In this document: positions 1 to 8,229 of the stretch, piece by piece
Layout: every line of letters starts with the position of its first letter
Position numbering within the stretch: position 1 is the first letter of the stretch
Source of the DNA: Polaribacter aquimarinus
GTDB taxonomy: Bacteria > Bacteroidota > Bacteroidia > Flavobacteriales > Flavobacteriaceae
NCBI RefSeq assembly: GCF_003129485.1
Contig: NZ_QFFG01000004.1
Coordinates: forward strand, 248,001-312,000
Direction of reading: 5' to 3'
Length of the DNA stretch: 64,000 nt
The notes under the pieces: model-generated
Told to the model about the DNA's origin: nothing
Seen by the model: only the letters and a program-made list of their open reading frames with translations
Database searches by the model: none
Position numbers and translations under genes: made by a program

Positions 1-1580
1 TTTACGATAACAACATCTTGTAATACTGTAGCTCCAAAAGACCAATCTGTTCTCCAAGTATCTACTGCAACATCTGTGTAAGCATCACTAAATAATGAAA
101 TTACATCTGCTGAAGGATTAGAAGGGACTGGTGATGCTATTGATGGTGCTGTAGGTATTTCATAGAAATACATATTATCTACTAAAACATCTTGTATAGT
201 AGCATCAGATACTAACACAATTTGACCTAAATTAGATTTATTAGTTAGACCTGTAAAGTCAGAAAGTTTAAAATCAAAACTTACCCAGCTTCCTCTAGTT
301 AAATTTGTTCCAGGTATAGTTATACTTCCTGAAGAGTCATCTCCTCCTCCAAAAGTATCATCACCACCAATATCTTGTAATCCAATTCTAATAAAATCTC
401 CTGGATTTATATCTTCTTGAACTTGAATATCAATATGAAAATTAGTCATAGAAGATGCATTCACTGTTGGTACATTGATATGAAATTCTACACCTACATA
501 ATTTAAAGCCTTGTAATTAATGATTTCATTTCCGTTGATATTTATATCATTTTGACCTTGGGTAGTAGACCCTCCCCAATATCCATTATAATGATCTACT
601 GCAATATTTGTATATGTATCACTAAACACAGATATTACATTAGCGGCACTTTGAGTTGGTGTAGGTGCTGGAGTAAAAGCTCCAAGAGATTCTAAAGAGT
701 ATTTCCCTTTAGCATCTATACCGTTTAATTTAGCTGTAATTTCTGCTTTACCAGTTCCTGAAACGGTGATTTTGCCTTTTTCATCTACAGTTGCAACTGA
801 TGGATTTGATGAAGTAAAATTAAAATAAGCAGGAGCAGTGGCCACTGTCTGCTCAGTACCATCACCTAAATTAAAAACTTGGTTTAAACCATCAAGAGTA
901 ATTACACCTCCAATAAAAGTTTGTTCAGATTTTTCAGAACCATTTAATATTTGTGGTCTTGGTTGTGCAATTGTTCCTAATTTTTCAAATTTCATTTCAT
1001 CAATCCAAAATGTGTAACCAGAACCATTTGTTCCTTGTGTTCCTGCAGAATATCTAAACAATCCTCTTTCTTGTATTAATTTAGATGGATCTGGAATTGG
1101 AATAATTATTTTTTGCCAAGATGTACTTAAACTTGTATTTTGAATTGACGTTACATATTTATTATCCAAAAAATCTTCTCCAAAACCAAGTTCGCCTATT
1201 GTAACTCCTTGAGAAGCTTTTGCCCAAAATGTAAGGGCATCATATTTTCTTAAATCTCTTCCGGCACCATCAATTCTAAAAATAGCACCAGCATAATTTC
1301 CATTTGGATCGTTACCATTAGGAACATCAAATCGCATTGATGCTGTACCTTCATAACTCTCTTTTTCATCTACAGACCATGCGGTAGGTTTTGAGCCTCC
1401 ATAAGGAAAATAAAAATCACTACCAAGACCTACAGGCGAGTCTATAAACACATCTCCGACAGAAGAAAAGGTAGCCAAAACTGCTTCATCAGAAACTTCT
1501 CTATCGCAACTGGTTACAGTTACTAAAATCAATCCTAGACAGAATATGATTTTTGAATATATATATTTTATTGTTTTCAT
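1..1580 (-). CDS. Modular carbohydrate-binding lipoprotein, C-terminus cut by window edge
   Basis: The reading frame is open from the ATG at 1580 to the window edge, giving 526 codons with no stop, so the 3' end is missing. It starts with a lipoprotein signal ending VTVTSC. A galactose-binding-like beta-sandwich follows (about residues 35-235; motifs FWIDEMKFEKLG), then a Big2-like Ig domain (about 240-310; SNPSVATVDEKGKITVSG). Two copies of a beta-sandwich module open with VISVFSDTYTNIAVD (about 313) and VISLFSDAYTDVAVDTW (about 491). The same module occurs in the 706-residue lipoprotein at 6098-8218. Such modules often precede GH16 laminarinase domains in marine flavobacteria, so a catalytic domain may lie outside the window; that is inference. 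The gene is 11 nt downstream of the glycosidase/barrel gene and probably co-transcribed with it. Likely location is the cell surface. Confidence 0.8.
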   Translation of the reverse strand, partial: MKTIKYIYSKIIFCLGLILVTVTSCDREVSDEAVLATFSSVGDVFIDSPVGLGSDFYFPYGGSKPTAWSVDEKESYEGTASMRFDVPNGNDPNGNYAGAIFRIDGAGRDLRKYDALTFWAKASQGVTIGELGFGEDFLDNKYVTSIQNTSLSTSWQKIIIPIPDPSKLIQERGLFRYSAGTQGTNGSGYTFWIDEMKFEKLGTIAQPRPQILNGSEKSEQTFIGGVITLDGLNQVFNLGDGTEQTVATAPAYFNFTSSNPSVATVDEKGKITVSGTGKAEITAKLNGIDAKGKYSLESLGAFTPAPTPTQSAANVISVFSDTYTNIAVDHYNGYWGGSTTQGQNDININGNEIINYKALNYVGVEFHINVPTVNASSMTNFHIDIQVQEDINPGDFIRIGLQDIGGDDTFGGGDDSSGSITIPGTNLTRGSWVSFDFKLSDFTGLTNKSNLGQIVLVSDATIQDVLVDNMYFYEIPTAPSIASPVPSNPSADVISLFSDAYTDVAVDTWRTDWSFGATVLQDVVIV

Positions 1581-1591
1581 TTTCTTATATT

Positions 1592-4500
1592 TTATTTTCC
1601 AATATTGATATGAATATATGTTCTAATCTCCCACTCTGAACCATTAGGAAAACCTACTGGACTTATAGTTGGAGCCGTTGCAAATGTACTTGATGTAGCA
1701 TTTGGAGAATATCTAGGCGAAAATTCATTTAAAGATCTCCAAGTACCCCTTAAACCTACTTTTGTATCTGGTAAAATGAACCAGTCTGGTTTACCTAATG
1801 ATGTAGAAATATCTAACATTAACTGTGTTGGAAATGTTAAGTTAAAGTCTCTATGATAATCAAAAGGTCCCCAGTCATTAAACTTTGCTATAGCAGTTAC
1901 CTTCATTTTATTAAATATCATTCTAAGATCTCCACCACCTCTATATATTGTTCTTTCGCTATCTCCATTAGCTTGCGCAGTACCATAGTAGAAATTTGCT
2001 ACCAAACCTAAATCTGTATGTACTTTTGAAACCATTCTAGAGTGTACTTCCCATAAATCTTGAGCTGGTGCAGATTTAGAAAATGCGAAGAAAGAACGAT
2101 CTGCTAAGAATCCAATTGCTGCATCTTGTGTTGTGGGTAGGTGACGAAATACAAAACCTAAATTGAATGCAAATTTGGCATCTTCTGCTTTATCATTATC
2201 CCATTGGTACATGTAGGTTGCAGGAGTTGGATCGAAAGTAAAAAGAATTTCTCCTGCTGTAGTTTCTCGATTACCTCCTCTAACTGAAAATGGATCATCT
2301 ACCCAATTTCTTAAACGCCCGGGTGCTCCAACACCATTAGGCATAGGATCAACTAAAGGCTGCTGATACAAGAAGTTTGGCGCAATTTGAAATTTACCTC
2401 CAAAATTATAAGCTATACCAGTTAAAAAGTTACTCATGTTACCGCTACCAGAATCTTTTAATTTCCATCCTGTAAAAGTTAATGTAGGATCAACCCCTCC
2501 ATTAGCAACTAAACCCATTATAGAACTTTGGGCATACCAATTAAAACCTCCGTTAGTATAAGTGATTTTTGCTTTACCTCCCCAATTATCTTTAGATTGA
2601 ACTCTATCATTAACTACTTGTCCTTTATCATTAATATCTTGATACACTCTACCATTTAAAGGTTTACCAGCCCAAATTGCACCTAATGTCCATCCAAAGT
2701 GTTTTCCTTTTCTTTCAAAAGCTATGGTTGCTCTCTCTGTAGGCAACGCTGGAATAACCCCTGATCTAGCTTGTGCTGGATCTAAAATTCGGTTTCCATT
2801 TTCATCAATTCCGTTACCATTTACAATATCTTTATGATATATTGCTGAGAAATCTAATCCACCTATTTTTCTATTATATTTTAACAAAACTGCTGGATTT
2901 GCTCCCCACCAAAGTTGTGGCCCAAAAGCAGCTTTTAAACCTTTTAAAGCTCCTTTTCCATCAACTTCCATTCCTAAAATCTCTCCGTTATAAATATCTA
3001 AATTAGGACCATAATTTGCTTCTGGATATAGCCCAAAGAAATCTCCTTCATACCCCCAGTGATAATGCCCGGTTCTATAAAAACCTCTTAAATCGAAATC
3101 TTTAGCATTCCATTCAAATTCAGCGTTATAAACTCTTAATCTATTATTATCGGTAATTGTTGTAACTCCATTGGGTGAATTAACTTGTATAGGTCTACCC
3201 ACGTTTTCATAAAAAATATCATCTATTGGATTCCCAGCAATATTTCCTAAAATATTAAAGTTAACTTCCGCTTTCATATTATTAGACGGCTTCCCTTGAA
3301 CCCCAATAAAATAAGATTGCATGTGATCAAAACCTCTTCTATCTGGAATTGTTTGACCAGTTCCATCAGCAACATCAGGTGTTGTTAATAGAGAACCTCC
3401 CGTATTAAAAGTTGTAAACTCTGCTCTTAAATTCGATAGAGACAACTTCTCTGTTCCACCAACAGAAGCTTTATCACCTCTTGCTTTTAAAACTGCAGCC
3501 ATTAAATTAATTTTCTTAAAATGACTTTGAAATTCAGTGACATTACTTTTAAAAGGATTAAATTCATGTGCTTCTTTAAGTGCATAGTACGAAGCTCTTG
3601 GGTATAATGTGTATAAACCTCTAATATCCGTAGGACCTTTAGCAGCAATACCAAACCACTCTTCGTTCATATTTTTATCACCTTCTTTAGCTTGATCTCT
3701 GCTGTAACCATTACTTGGCCAAGAAGCTTGAGTATCGTGGATATCAGCATTTTTTCTTTCGTCGAACCCTGCTTTAAACCACCCATCACTAGATTGAAAT
3801 GTAAAACCTCCTAATGAGTTTTGTGCTTTCCCTAAGCCATAAGCATTAGCATATATTTCTTTCCAATTGCTAACCATATAATGAGCTTGCATTAATTGAT
3901 CTTCTTTATTGTCTCTTGCATTATAAGCATCAGAACCAAACTCTGTAAATAAAATTGGTTTACCGAATTCTTTCTTAACTCTATCAAAAGCATCATAAAA
4001 AGATTCACCTCTATACATGTTAGTACCATATACATCCAAATCTTTACATTCACTTGCTACGATATCTAAGTATAATAAATCACCGTTACAAATACCTATA
4101 GGATGATTTTTATCAACTCCTTTGATAGCTTTAGCAGCATCATTAAATAACTTGTACATTGCTCTTGCTTCTGCTCTTTTGGCTTTATCCTGGTCGTTTA
4201 TGACAATTCCTTCATCTGTTTCAGCTCCTTCCCATGTTAAATGATAATTATTTTCATTACCCAACATAAATAACAAAAGGCCTGGAGTGTTTTTATAGAT
4301 ATTAGCCATCTTAACAGACTCTTCTATAAGATGTTTTCTCACCTTAGGATCTGCATATTTTGTTTTTGGATACCAGACACCATTTAAAGTTAAACCATAA
4401 GCTCCGAACTGATGGTTTATCATAGTATAAATACCAAAGTTCTCATACATATAAGTTATCCATTTGGGAGGTACTCCAATATATGTCCTAATAGCATTTA

Positions 4501-4759
4501 CCCCCATGTTTTGCCATAAAGGCATTTCACCATCAAGAGCAGCTTTAATAATATCATCTGGCTTTTCCCAAAATTTAGCATCAAGTACATTATAACCAAT
4601 TGGAACATAATCCCAATTTATACCGTTTACAATAAATGGCTTACCATTTACTTCTAGTCTTGTTCCTTTTTCATCTTTAACAATAGAAACCTTATCGCTC
4701 TGAGCATAAAAACTTAAGGTAAACATGAAAAGTACTAATCTTAGTAAATTGTTTCTCAT
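1592..4759 (-). CDS. Clan GH-A glycosidase fused to a C-terminal outer-membrane beta-barrel
   Basis: This 1055-residue protein begins with a type I signal peptide (MRNNLLRLVLFMFTLSFYAQ). Residues about 25-400 form a TIM-barrel resembling the GH2 C-terminal and related clan GH-A catalytic domains. The candidate acid/base is E169 in MLGNEN and the candidate nucleophile is E273 in LFTEFGSD; their 104-residue spacing suits strands beta-4 and beta-7. Residues about 440-1055 consist of repeated amphipathic strands with aromatic girdles (for example FDLRGFYRTGHYHWG, GFNWYAQSSIMGL) and end in EWEIRTYIHINIGK, as in outer-membrane porin-like barrels. The visible architecture is therefore an enzyme tethered to its own channel or anchor. 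Neither the GH family nor the substrate can be fixed by eye. The gene has its own upstream region sharing motifs with the PUL 1 SusC promoter, so it is probably co-induced with it. Confidence 0.8.
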   Translation of the reverse strand: MRNNLLRLVLFMFTLSFYAQSDKVSIVKDEKGTRLEVNGKPFIVNGINWDYVPIGYNVLDAKFWEKPDDIIKAALDGEMPLWQNMGVNAIRTYIGVPPKWITYMYENFGIYTMINHQFGAYGLTLNGVWYPKTKYADPKVRKHLIEESVKMANIYKNTPGLLLFMLGNENNYHLTWEGAETDEGIVINDQDKAKRAEARAMYKLFNDAAKAIKGVDKNHPIGICNGDLLYLDIVASECKDLDVYGTNMYRGESFYDAFDRVKKEFGKPILFTEFGSDAYNARDNKEDQLMQAHYMVSNWKEIYANAYGLGKAQNSLGGFTFQSSDGWFKAGFDERKNADIHDTQASWPSNGYSRDQAKEGDKNMNEEWFGIAAKGPTDIRGLYTLYPRASYYALKEAHEFNPFKSNVTEFQSHFKKINLMAAVLKARGDKASVGGTEKLSLSNLRAEFTTFNTGGSLLTTPDVADGTGQTIPDRRGFDHMQSYFIGVQGKPSNNMKAEVNFNILGNIAGNPIDDIFYENVGRPIQVNSPNGVTTITDNNRLRVYNAEFEWNAKDFDLRGFYRTGHYHWGYEGDFFGLYPEANYGPNLDIYNGEILGMEVDGKGALKGLKAAFGPQLWWGANPAVLLKYNRKIGGLDFSAIYHKDIVNGNGIDENGNRILDPAQARSGVIPALPTERATIAFERKGKHFGWTLGAIWAGKPLNGRVYQDINDKGQVVNDRVQSKDNWGGKAKITYTNGGFNWYAQSSIMGLVANGGVDPTLTFTGWKLKDSGSGNMSNFLTGIAYNFGGKFQIAPNFLYQQPLVDPMPNGVGAPGRLRNWVDDPFSVRGGNRETTAGEILFTFDPTPATYMYQWDNDKAEDAKFAFNLGFVFRHLPTTQDAAIGFLADRSFFAFSKSAPAQDLWEVHSRMVSKVHTDLGLVANFYYGTAQANGDSERTIYRGGGDLRMIFNKMKVTAIAKFNDWGPFDYHRDFNLTFPTQLMLDISTSLGKPDWFILPDTKVGLRGTWRSLNEFSPRYSPNATSSTFATAPTISPVGFPNGSEWEIRTYIHINIGK

Positions 4760-4886
4760 AATTTATTTATGTTTAATTGATAATAAATTTGACTTCGTAA
4801 TTAAACTTCTGTTTTTTTTAGAAGGCCTAAGATGTTAAAATCAAATTATTATGATTATTTGAATATTATAAAGTTAATAGTTAAAT

Positions 4887-5053
4887 ATTGTTAATATGTT
4901 AAAATACACCTCAACAAAAAACATACACCACAAAAAACATCTAAAAAACTTAGTAATTACTTGATTTTTTGTTTGAATTTTAACATATAAAGCTAAACGT
5001 TAAACTATATTGTTGTGGTAATGTATAGTTCTAATTTTTTATTGATGTGGTAA
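4887..5053 (-). promoter_or_regulatory. Promoter/regulator region of the glycosidase-barrel unit, matching the SusC promoter of PUL 1
   Basis: The 413-nt gap 4760-5172 holds no gene. It shares three elements with the region upstream of the SusC gene at 12808. These are ATTGTTAA (4887-4894), ACAAAAAACATACA (4914-4927) and TTGTTGTGGTAATGT (5010-5024), written on the plus strand. The first two are 27 nt apart at both loci and the last two are 96 versus 98 nt apart. ACAAAAAACAT is repeated at 4930-4940, and TGTGGTAA at 5014-5021 recurs at 5046-5053. Read on the minus strand, TTG (4917-4915), 20 nt, then TTAACAAT may be the -33/-7 core, although the -7 box is not canonical. The likely binder is the SusR-like regulator at 13020-15821 (inference). 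Confidence 0.6.
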
Positions 5054-5106
5054 AAAAAAGGATGAAAAAAAATGTAAAGGCAAAAACTCATTTCATCTAT
5101 TGTATT

Positions 5107-5140
5107 AAAAAAGGGTCAGAAGAAATTCTGACCCAAAAAA
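5107..5140 (-). terminator. Rho-independent terminator at the end of the PUL 1 SusC operon
   Basis: A perfect 9-bp stem GGGTCAGAA/TTCTGACCC (5113-5121 and 5126-5134) has a GAAA loop. A-runs flank both sides, which on the minus strand places a T-run directly after the hairpin. It lies about 40 nt downstream of the stop of the 304-residue lipoprotein gene. It separates the susC-susD-lipoprotein operon from the glycosidase-barrel unit. Confidence 0.85.
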
Positions 5141-5172
5141 GTATCTTAATAAAGGTCTTTATATTGAATAAA

Positions 5173-6087
5173 TTACTCTAATACAATAATAAACCACCAA
5201 TCAAATGAAGCATCAGCATCTGTAGTTCTTAATACCATTTCATTAGGTGTACCTCTATCAAAAATTTCGTACTTATGATTACCACCAGTATAATATCCGA
5301 TAAAACCATTACCGGACAAACTAATCGTTTCTATTCCTCCTGGAGCAGTTAATGTATAACTACCAGTATAATCGGGATATGCATAATTTAGTATGTCTGC
5401 TCCGTCAACTGTTCCATCTGTATTTGCACCTAAATCATTAACAATATGTGGATCCCTTCCAAAAACATCTCCATTTGTAATATGCTGAAAAGTACCATCT
5501 GAACTAAAAACAAACCTATCATCATACATCCCTACTGTAGCTTTTTCATTTGGACCAGCTCCATACCATTCTACAGGAGTAGAACCACCTACTGGCCCCA
5601 AACCAAAGTGACCAGGTTTAGAAGATTGAATTTTCCACGTTCTTGAAGTTACAGCATTTGGGCTAGCTGGATCAAAACCAAATAATTTAGCCGTTAGGTC
5701 ATTTGGTGGAGAATATGTAGATAAAACTTCTACTTGAATTGATTTACTTGCAGTTAAACCTGCTGTCCCTGAAGCTACAACAGTAACAGTATATTTATTT
5801 AAACCTAACTTACTAAAACTTATAGAAGTTTTACCTGATAGGGCAACAATTTCTGTTCCATCAAAAACATATTTAAAAGAAACAGCTTGATCAGCCGTTG
5901 CTGAAAAATTAACAACTCCACTTCCATCTCCATTAGGATTAGCTGCATCTGCTCCAACAATTTCAGCTGTAATTTGGATATTCGATGGTGTTACTATCTC
6001 TCCAAAAGAATACTCATTTTCTTGACATCCTGTAAAAATTAGGATCACAAAGAAAAATAACGCTTTTATATATTTTATTTTTTTCAT
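5173..6087 (-). CDS. SusE-position surface glycan-binding lipoprotein with a PKD-like domain
   Basis: The start is placed at 6087 (MKKIKYIKALFFFVILIFTGC), giving 304 residues. An in-frame ATG 30 nt upstream would overlap the preceding gene and lengthen the signal peptide unusually. The lipobox is FTGC. Residues about 30-125 look like a PKD/Ig-type domain (FKYVFDGTEIV, YTVTVVASGTAG). Residues about 130-304 form a separate tryptophan-rich domain (SRTWKIQSSKPGHFGLGPVG, SFDWWFIIVLE) of a kind found in lipoproteins next to flavobacterial SusCD pairs. No catalytic motif was seen. As the last gene of the SusC operon, 10 nt after the larger binding lipoprotein, it most likely binds the target glycan at the cell surface. 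The polysaccharide it binds is not determinable from the sequence. Confidence 0.75.
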   Translation of the reverse strand: MKKIKYIKALFFFVILIFTGCQENEYSFGEIVTPSNIQITAEIVGADAANPNGDGSGVVNFSATADQAVSFKYVFDGTEIVALSGKTSISFSKLGLNKYTVTVVASGTAGLTASKSIQVEVLSTYSPPNDLTAKLFGFDPASPNAVTSRTWKIQSSKPGHFGLGPVGGSTPVEWYGAGPNEKATVGMYDDRFVFSSDGTFQHITNGDVFGRDPHIVNDLGANTDGTVDGADILNYAYPDYTGSYTLTAPGGIETISLSGNGFIGYYTGGNHKYEIFDRGTPNEMVLRTTDADASFDWWFIIVLE

Positions 6088-6097
6088 TGTATGTATT

Positions 6098-7108
6098 TTA
6101 TTGATATTTAAAGTCATCTATATAAGCTTTAACATTATCGTTATTATTTTCTCCATTAACCTGAATAACAACTCTATTAAAGTCAGTTCTGTTTAAAGGA
6201 TCGGCAGCACCAACAGTGGTATCATTTTTAAAATCAAAAGTAACCGTTTGCCATGTATCTAACTGAATTGGCTTTATTACCTCTGTTTGTAACACCCAAG
6301 GTTGACTTGCTGTACCATCTTGTAATTTTAATGAAACTTGGTTAGGTGAACCACCTGTTACACTAGTAGAGGCTACGTATATTTTAAAAGAAAAAGTATG
6401 CTTTTCCATATTAAAATTAGCATCAGCATCAAATCTTATATTTGCATATTGACCTCCAGTGTCGTCATACTCTAAAACCGTATTAGAATTATTATCAGAA
6501 TTTTTAAAAGGATTTGCTAAACTAGTATTTAAACCTGCACTGTCTCCTGCCCAAGTTGTAATATTTCCTCCTCCTTCAAAATCATCATGAGGAATTGGGC
6601 CTGTAAAAAGGTCATCACCCCAAGCGATATCATCTATATAAGCTATAACGTTATCATTGTTATTTTCTCCATTTACTTGAAGTACAACTCTATTAAAATC
6701 TGATCTATTTAACGGGTTTGGTGAACCAGCTGTTGCATCGTTTTCAAAATCGAAAGTTAGAGTTTGCCAAGTATCTAATTGAATTGGTTTAATTATTTCT
6801 GTTTGAGAAACCCAAGGTTGAGCTGCAGTACCATCTTGCAGTTTTAAAGAAACTTGATTAGGTGAACTACCTGTTACACTACTTGAAGGTACATATACTT
6901 TTAATGAGAATTTCTTTTTTACAGAAAAATCAAAATTTTGAGCTACATCAAAACGAACATTAGCATATTGCCCCCCAGTGTCTTCGTACTTTAAAACCGC
7001 ATTTGAAGAGTTGTCAGTATTTTTAAAAGGATTTGCAAAACTAGTGTCTGCACCTGCACTATCTCCAAACCATGTAGTTATTGTACCATTTCCTTCAAAA
7101 TCATCAAA
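6098..7108 (-). repeat. Tandem duplicated CBM-like coding module, two units of about 500 bp
   Basis: The two C-terminal modules of the lipoprotein gene are direct repeats (about 7108-6600 and 6593-6101). They align over their full length and share long identical stretches at protein level, including NPFKN, GQYAN, SVTG(G/S)SPNQVSLKLQDGTA and IKPIQLDTWQT. Confidence 0.8.
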
Positions 7109-8218
7109 TACTTTTGGAAATGTTGTTGGGGCCTTATAAAAATATAGATTATCTATAAATACAGTTCCAGAACCAACAAATTTAAATTGTTTTATATCTG
7201 ATATAACTAATCCTTGACTTGTAAATTCAGATAAAGGTATATCAAAACTGTTCCATTCATTTGTTTTTAATTGTTTAGTCACAAAAAATTCTGATGATGA
7301 AGAACTAATTGGATAAATATCTATTGAAGTTGCATCTGCAGTCCAAACATCTATGTGTAACATCTCCATAGAAGATGCATCTTGTAAATTGTTAGAAAAA
7401 TCAATACCTTGATAGTTTAGGTTGCTATACTGTAAGATAGCATCTCCATTTAAATCAAAAGCTGAATAAATTGTTGCTTGATTCCAGCTAGGATTATAAT
7501 CTACACCACTAATATTAGTATAAGCATCACTAAAAATAGAAATAACATCTGTTGCATTTCTCACAGGAGGCGTAACTGCTGAAGCAATTGGTGCTAAAAT
7601 TGCAGTTACTTCAAATTCTGCGGTATATTCTGTTGTAGCTATAGCACCACCTTTAGCAGTTACTTTAACTGAATATTTTCCAGCATCTTTATATTGGTAG
7701 TTAATCGTATTCCCGATATTTGCAGTTGCTACTGGTTGAGTAATTCCCGTTTCTCCTGAATCAAATTCAAACATAGCTGCAAAATCTGCATTTGCAGTAA
7801 TATTAACTTGTTTTGAAATTGCTTTATCATTTTCTATAACCACAACTAAATTTTGAGGCGCTTTAAATGACACTACTAATTGTTGTATTAATTCCGTTTC
7901 ATCTCCACCTAAGTTATAAGCTACTACTTTAACATCGTAGGTACCTTCTGCATAAGTATGATCTATACTTTGTCCAGGAGTTAATGTCTCAGGATCTTTT
8001 GTAGTATCTCCAAAAAACACTTTAAAACCTACAGCACCATCAGCACTTGGAGTAATAGTTACCAAACCTGTATTATCTTGTGTGATATCGTATATAGCTG
8101 CAACATTTGATGGTGGAGCCATATTCTCTACAAAAGAAATATCTCTTAAATTATCTGTACATGCGACCAGAACCAGCAACACTATACATATCTTATAAAT
8201 ATTTTTTATTTTTTTCAT
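6098..8218 (-). CDS. Surface glycan-binding lipoprotein with PKD-like domains and duplicated CBM
   Basis: This 706-residue protein has a lipoprotein signal (MKKIKNIYKICIVLLVLVAC). Two PKD-like domains follow (about residues 30-115 and 118-210; GVKVFFGD and VKVVAYNLGGDE-type strands). A VISIFSDAYTNI module (about 224-365) is shared with the lipoprotein at 1-1580. Two tandem and very similar beta-sandwich modules make up residues about 371-540 and 543-706; each starts DDFEG and contains GQYAN(V/I)RFD and NRxDFNRVV(L/I)QVNGENNNDNV, and they end AYIDDIAWG and AYIDDFKYQ. This CBM-like array with no catalytic motif suggests a long surface binder working beside SusD. The gene lies 11 nt after the SusD stop. 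The near-identity of the last two modules points to a recent internal duplication. Confidence 0.75.
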   Translation of the reverse strand: MKKIKNIYKICIVLLVLVACTDNLRDISFVENMAPPSNVAAIYDITQDNTGLVTITPSADGAVGFKVFFGDTTKDPETLTPGQSIDHTYAEGTYDVKVVAYNLGGDETELIQQLVVSFKAPQNLVVVIENDKAISKQVNITANADFAAMFEFDSGETGITQPVATANIGNTINYQYKDAGKYSVKVTAKGGAIATTEYTAEFEVTAILAPIASAVTPPVRNATDVISIFSDAYTNISGVDYNPSWNQATIYSAFDLNGDAILQYSNLNYQGIDFSNNLQDASSMEMLHIDVWTADATSIDIYPISSSSSEFFVTKQLKTNEWNSFDIPLSEFTSQGLVISDIKQFKFVGSGTVFIDNLYFYKAPTTFPKVFDDFEGNGTITTWFGDSAGADTSFANPFKNTDNSSNAVLKYEDTGGQYANVRFDVAQNFDFSVKKKFSLKVYVPSSSVTGSSPNQVSLKLQDGTAAQPWVSQTEIIKPIQLDTWQTLTFDFENDATAGSPNPLNRSDFNRVVLQVNGENNNDNVIAYIDDIAWGDDLFTGPIPHDDFEGGGNITTWAGDSAGLNTSLANPFKNSDNNSNTVLEYDDTGGQYANIRFDADANFNMEKHTFSFKIYVASTSVTGGSPNQVSLKLQDGTASQPWVLQTEVIKPIQLDTWQTVTFDFKNDTTVGAADPLNRTDFNRVVIQVNGENNNDNVKAYIDDFKYQ

Positions 8219-8229
8219 CTTTAATATTT

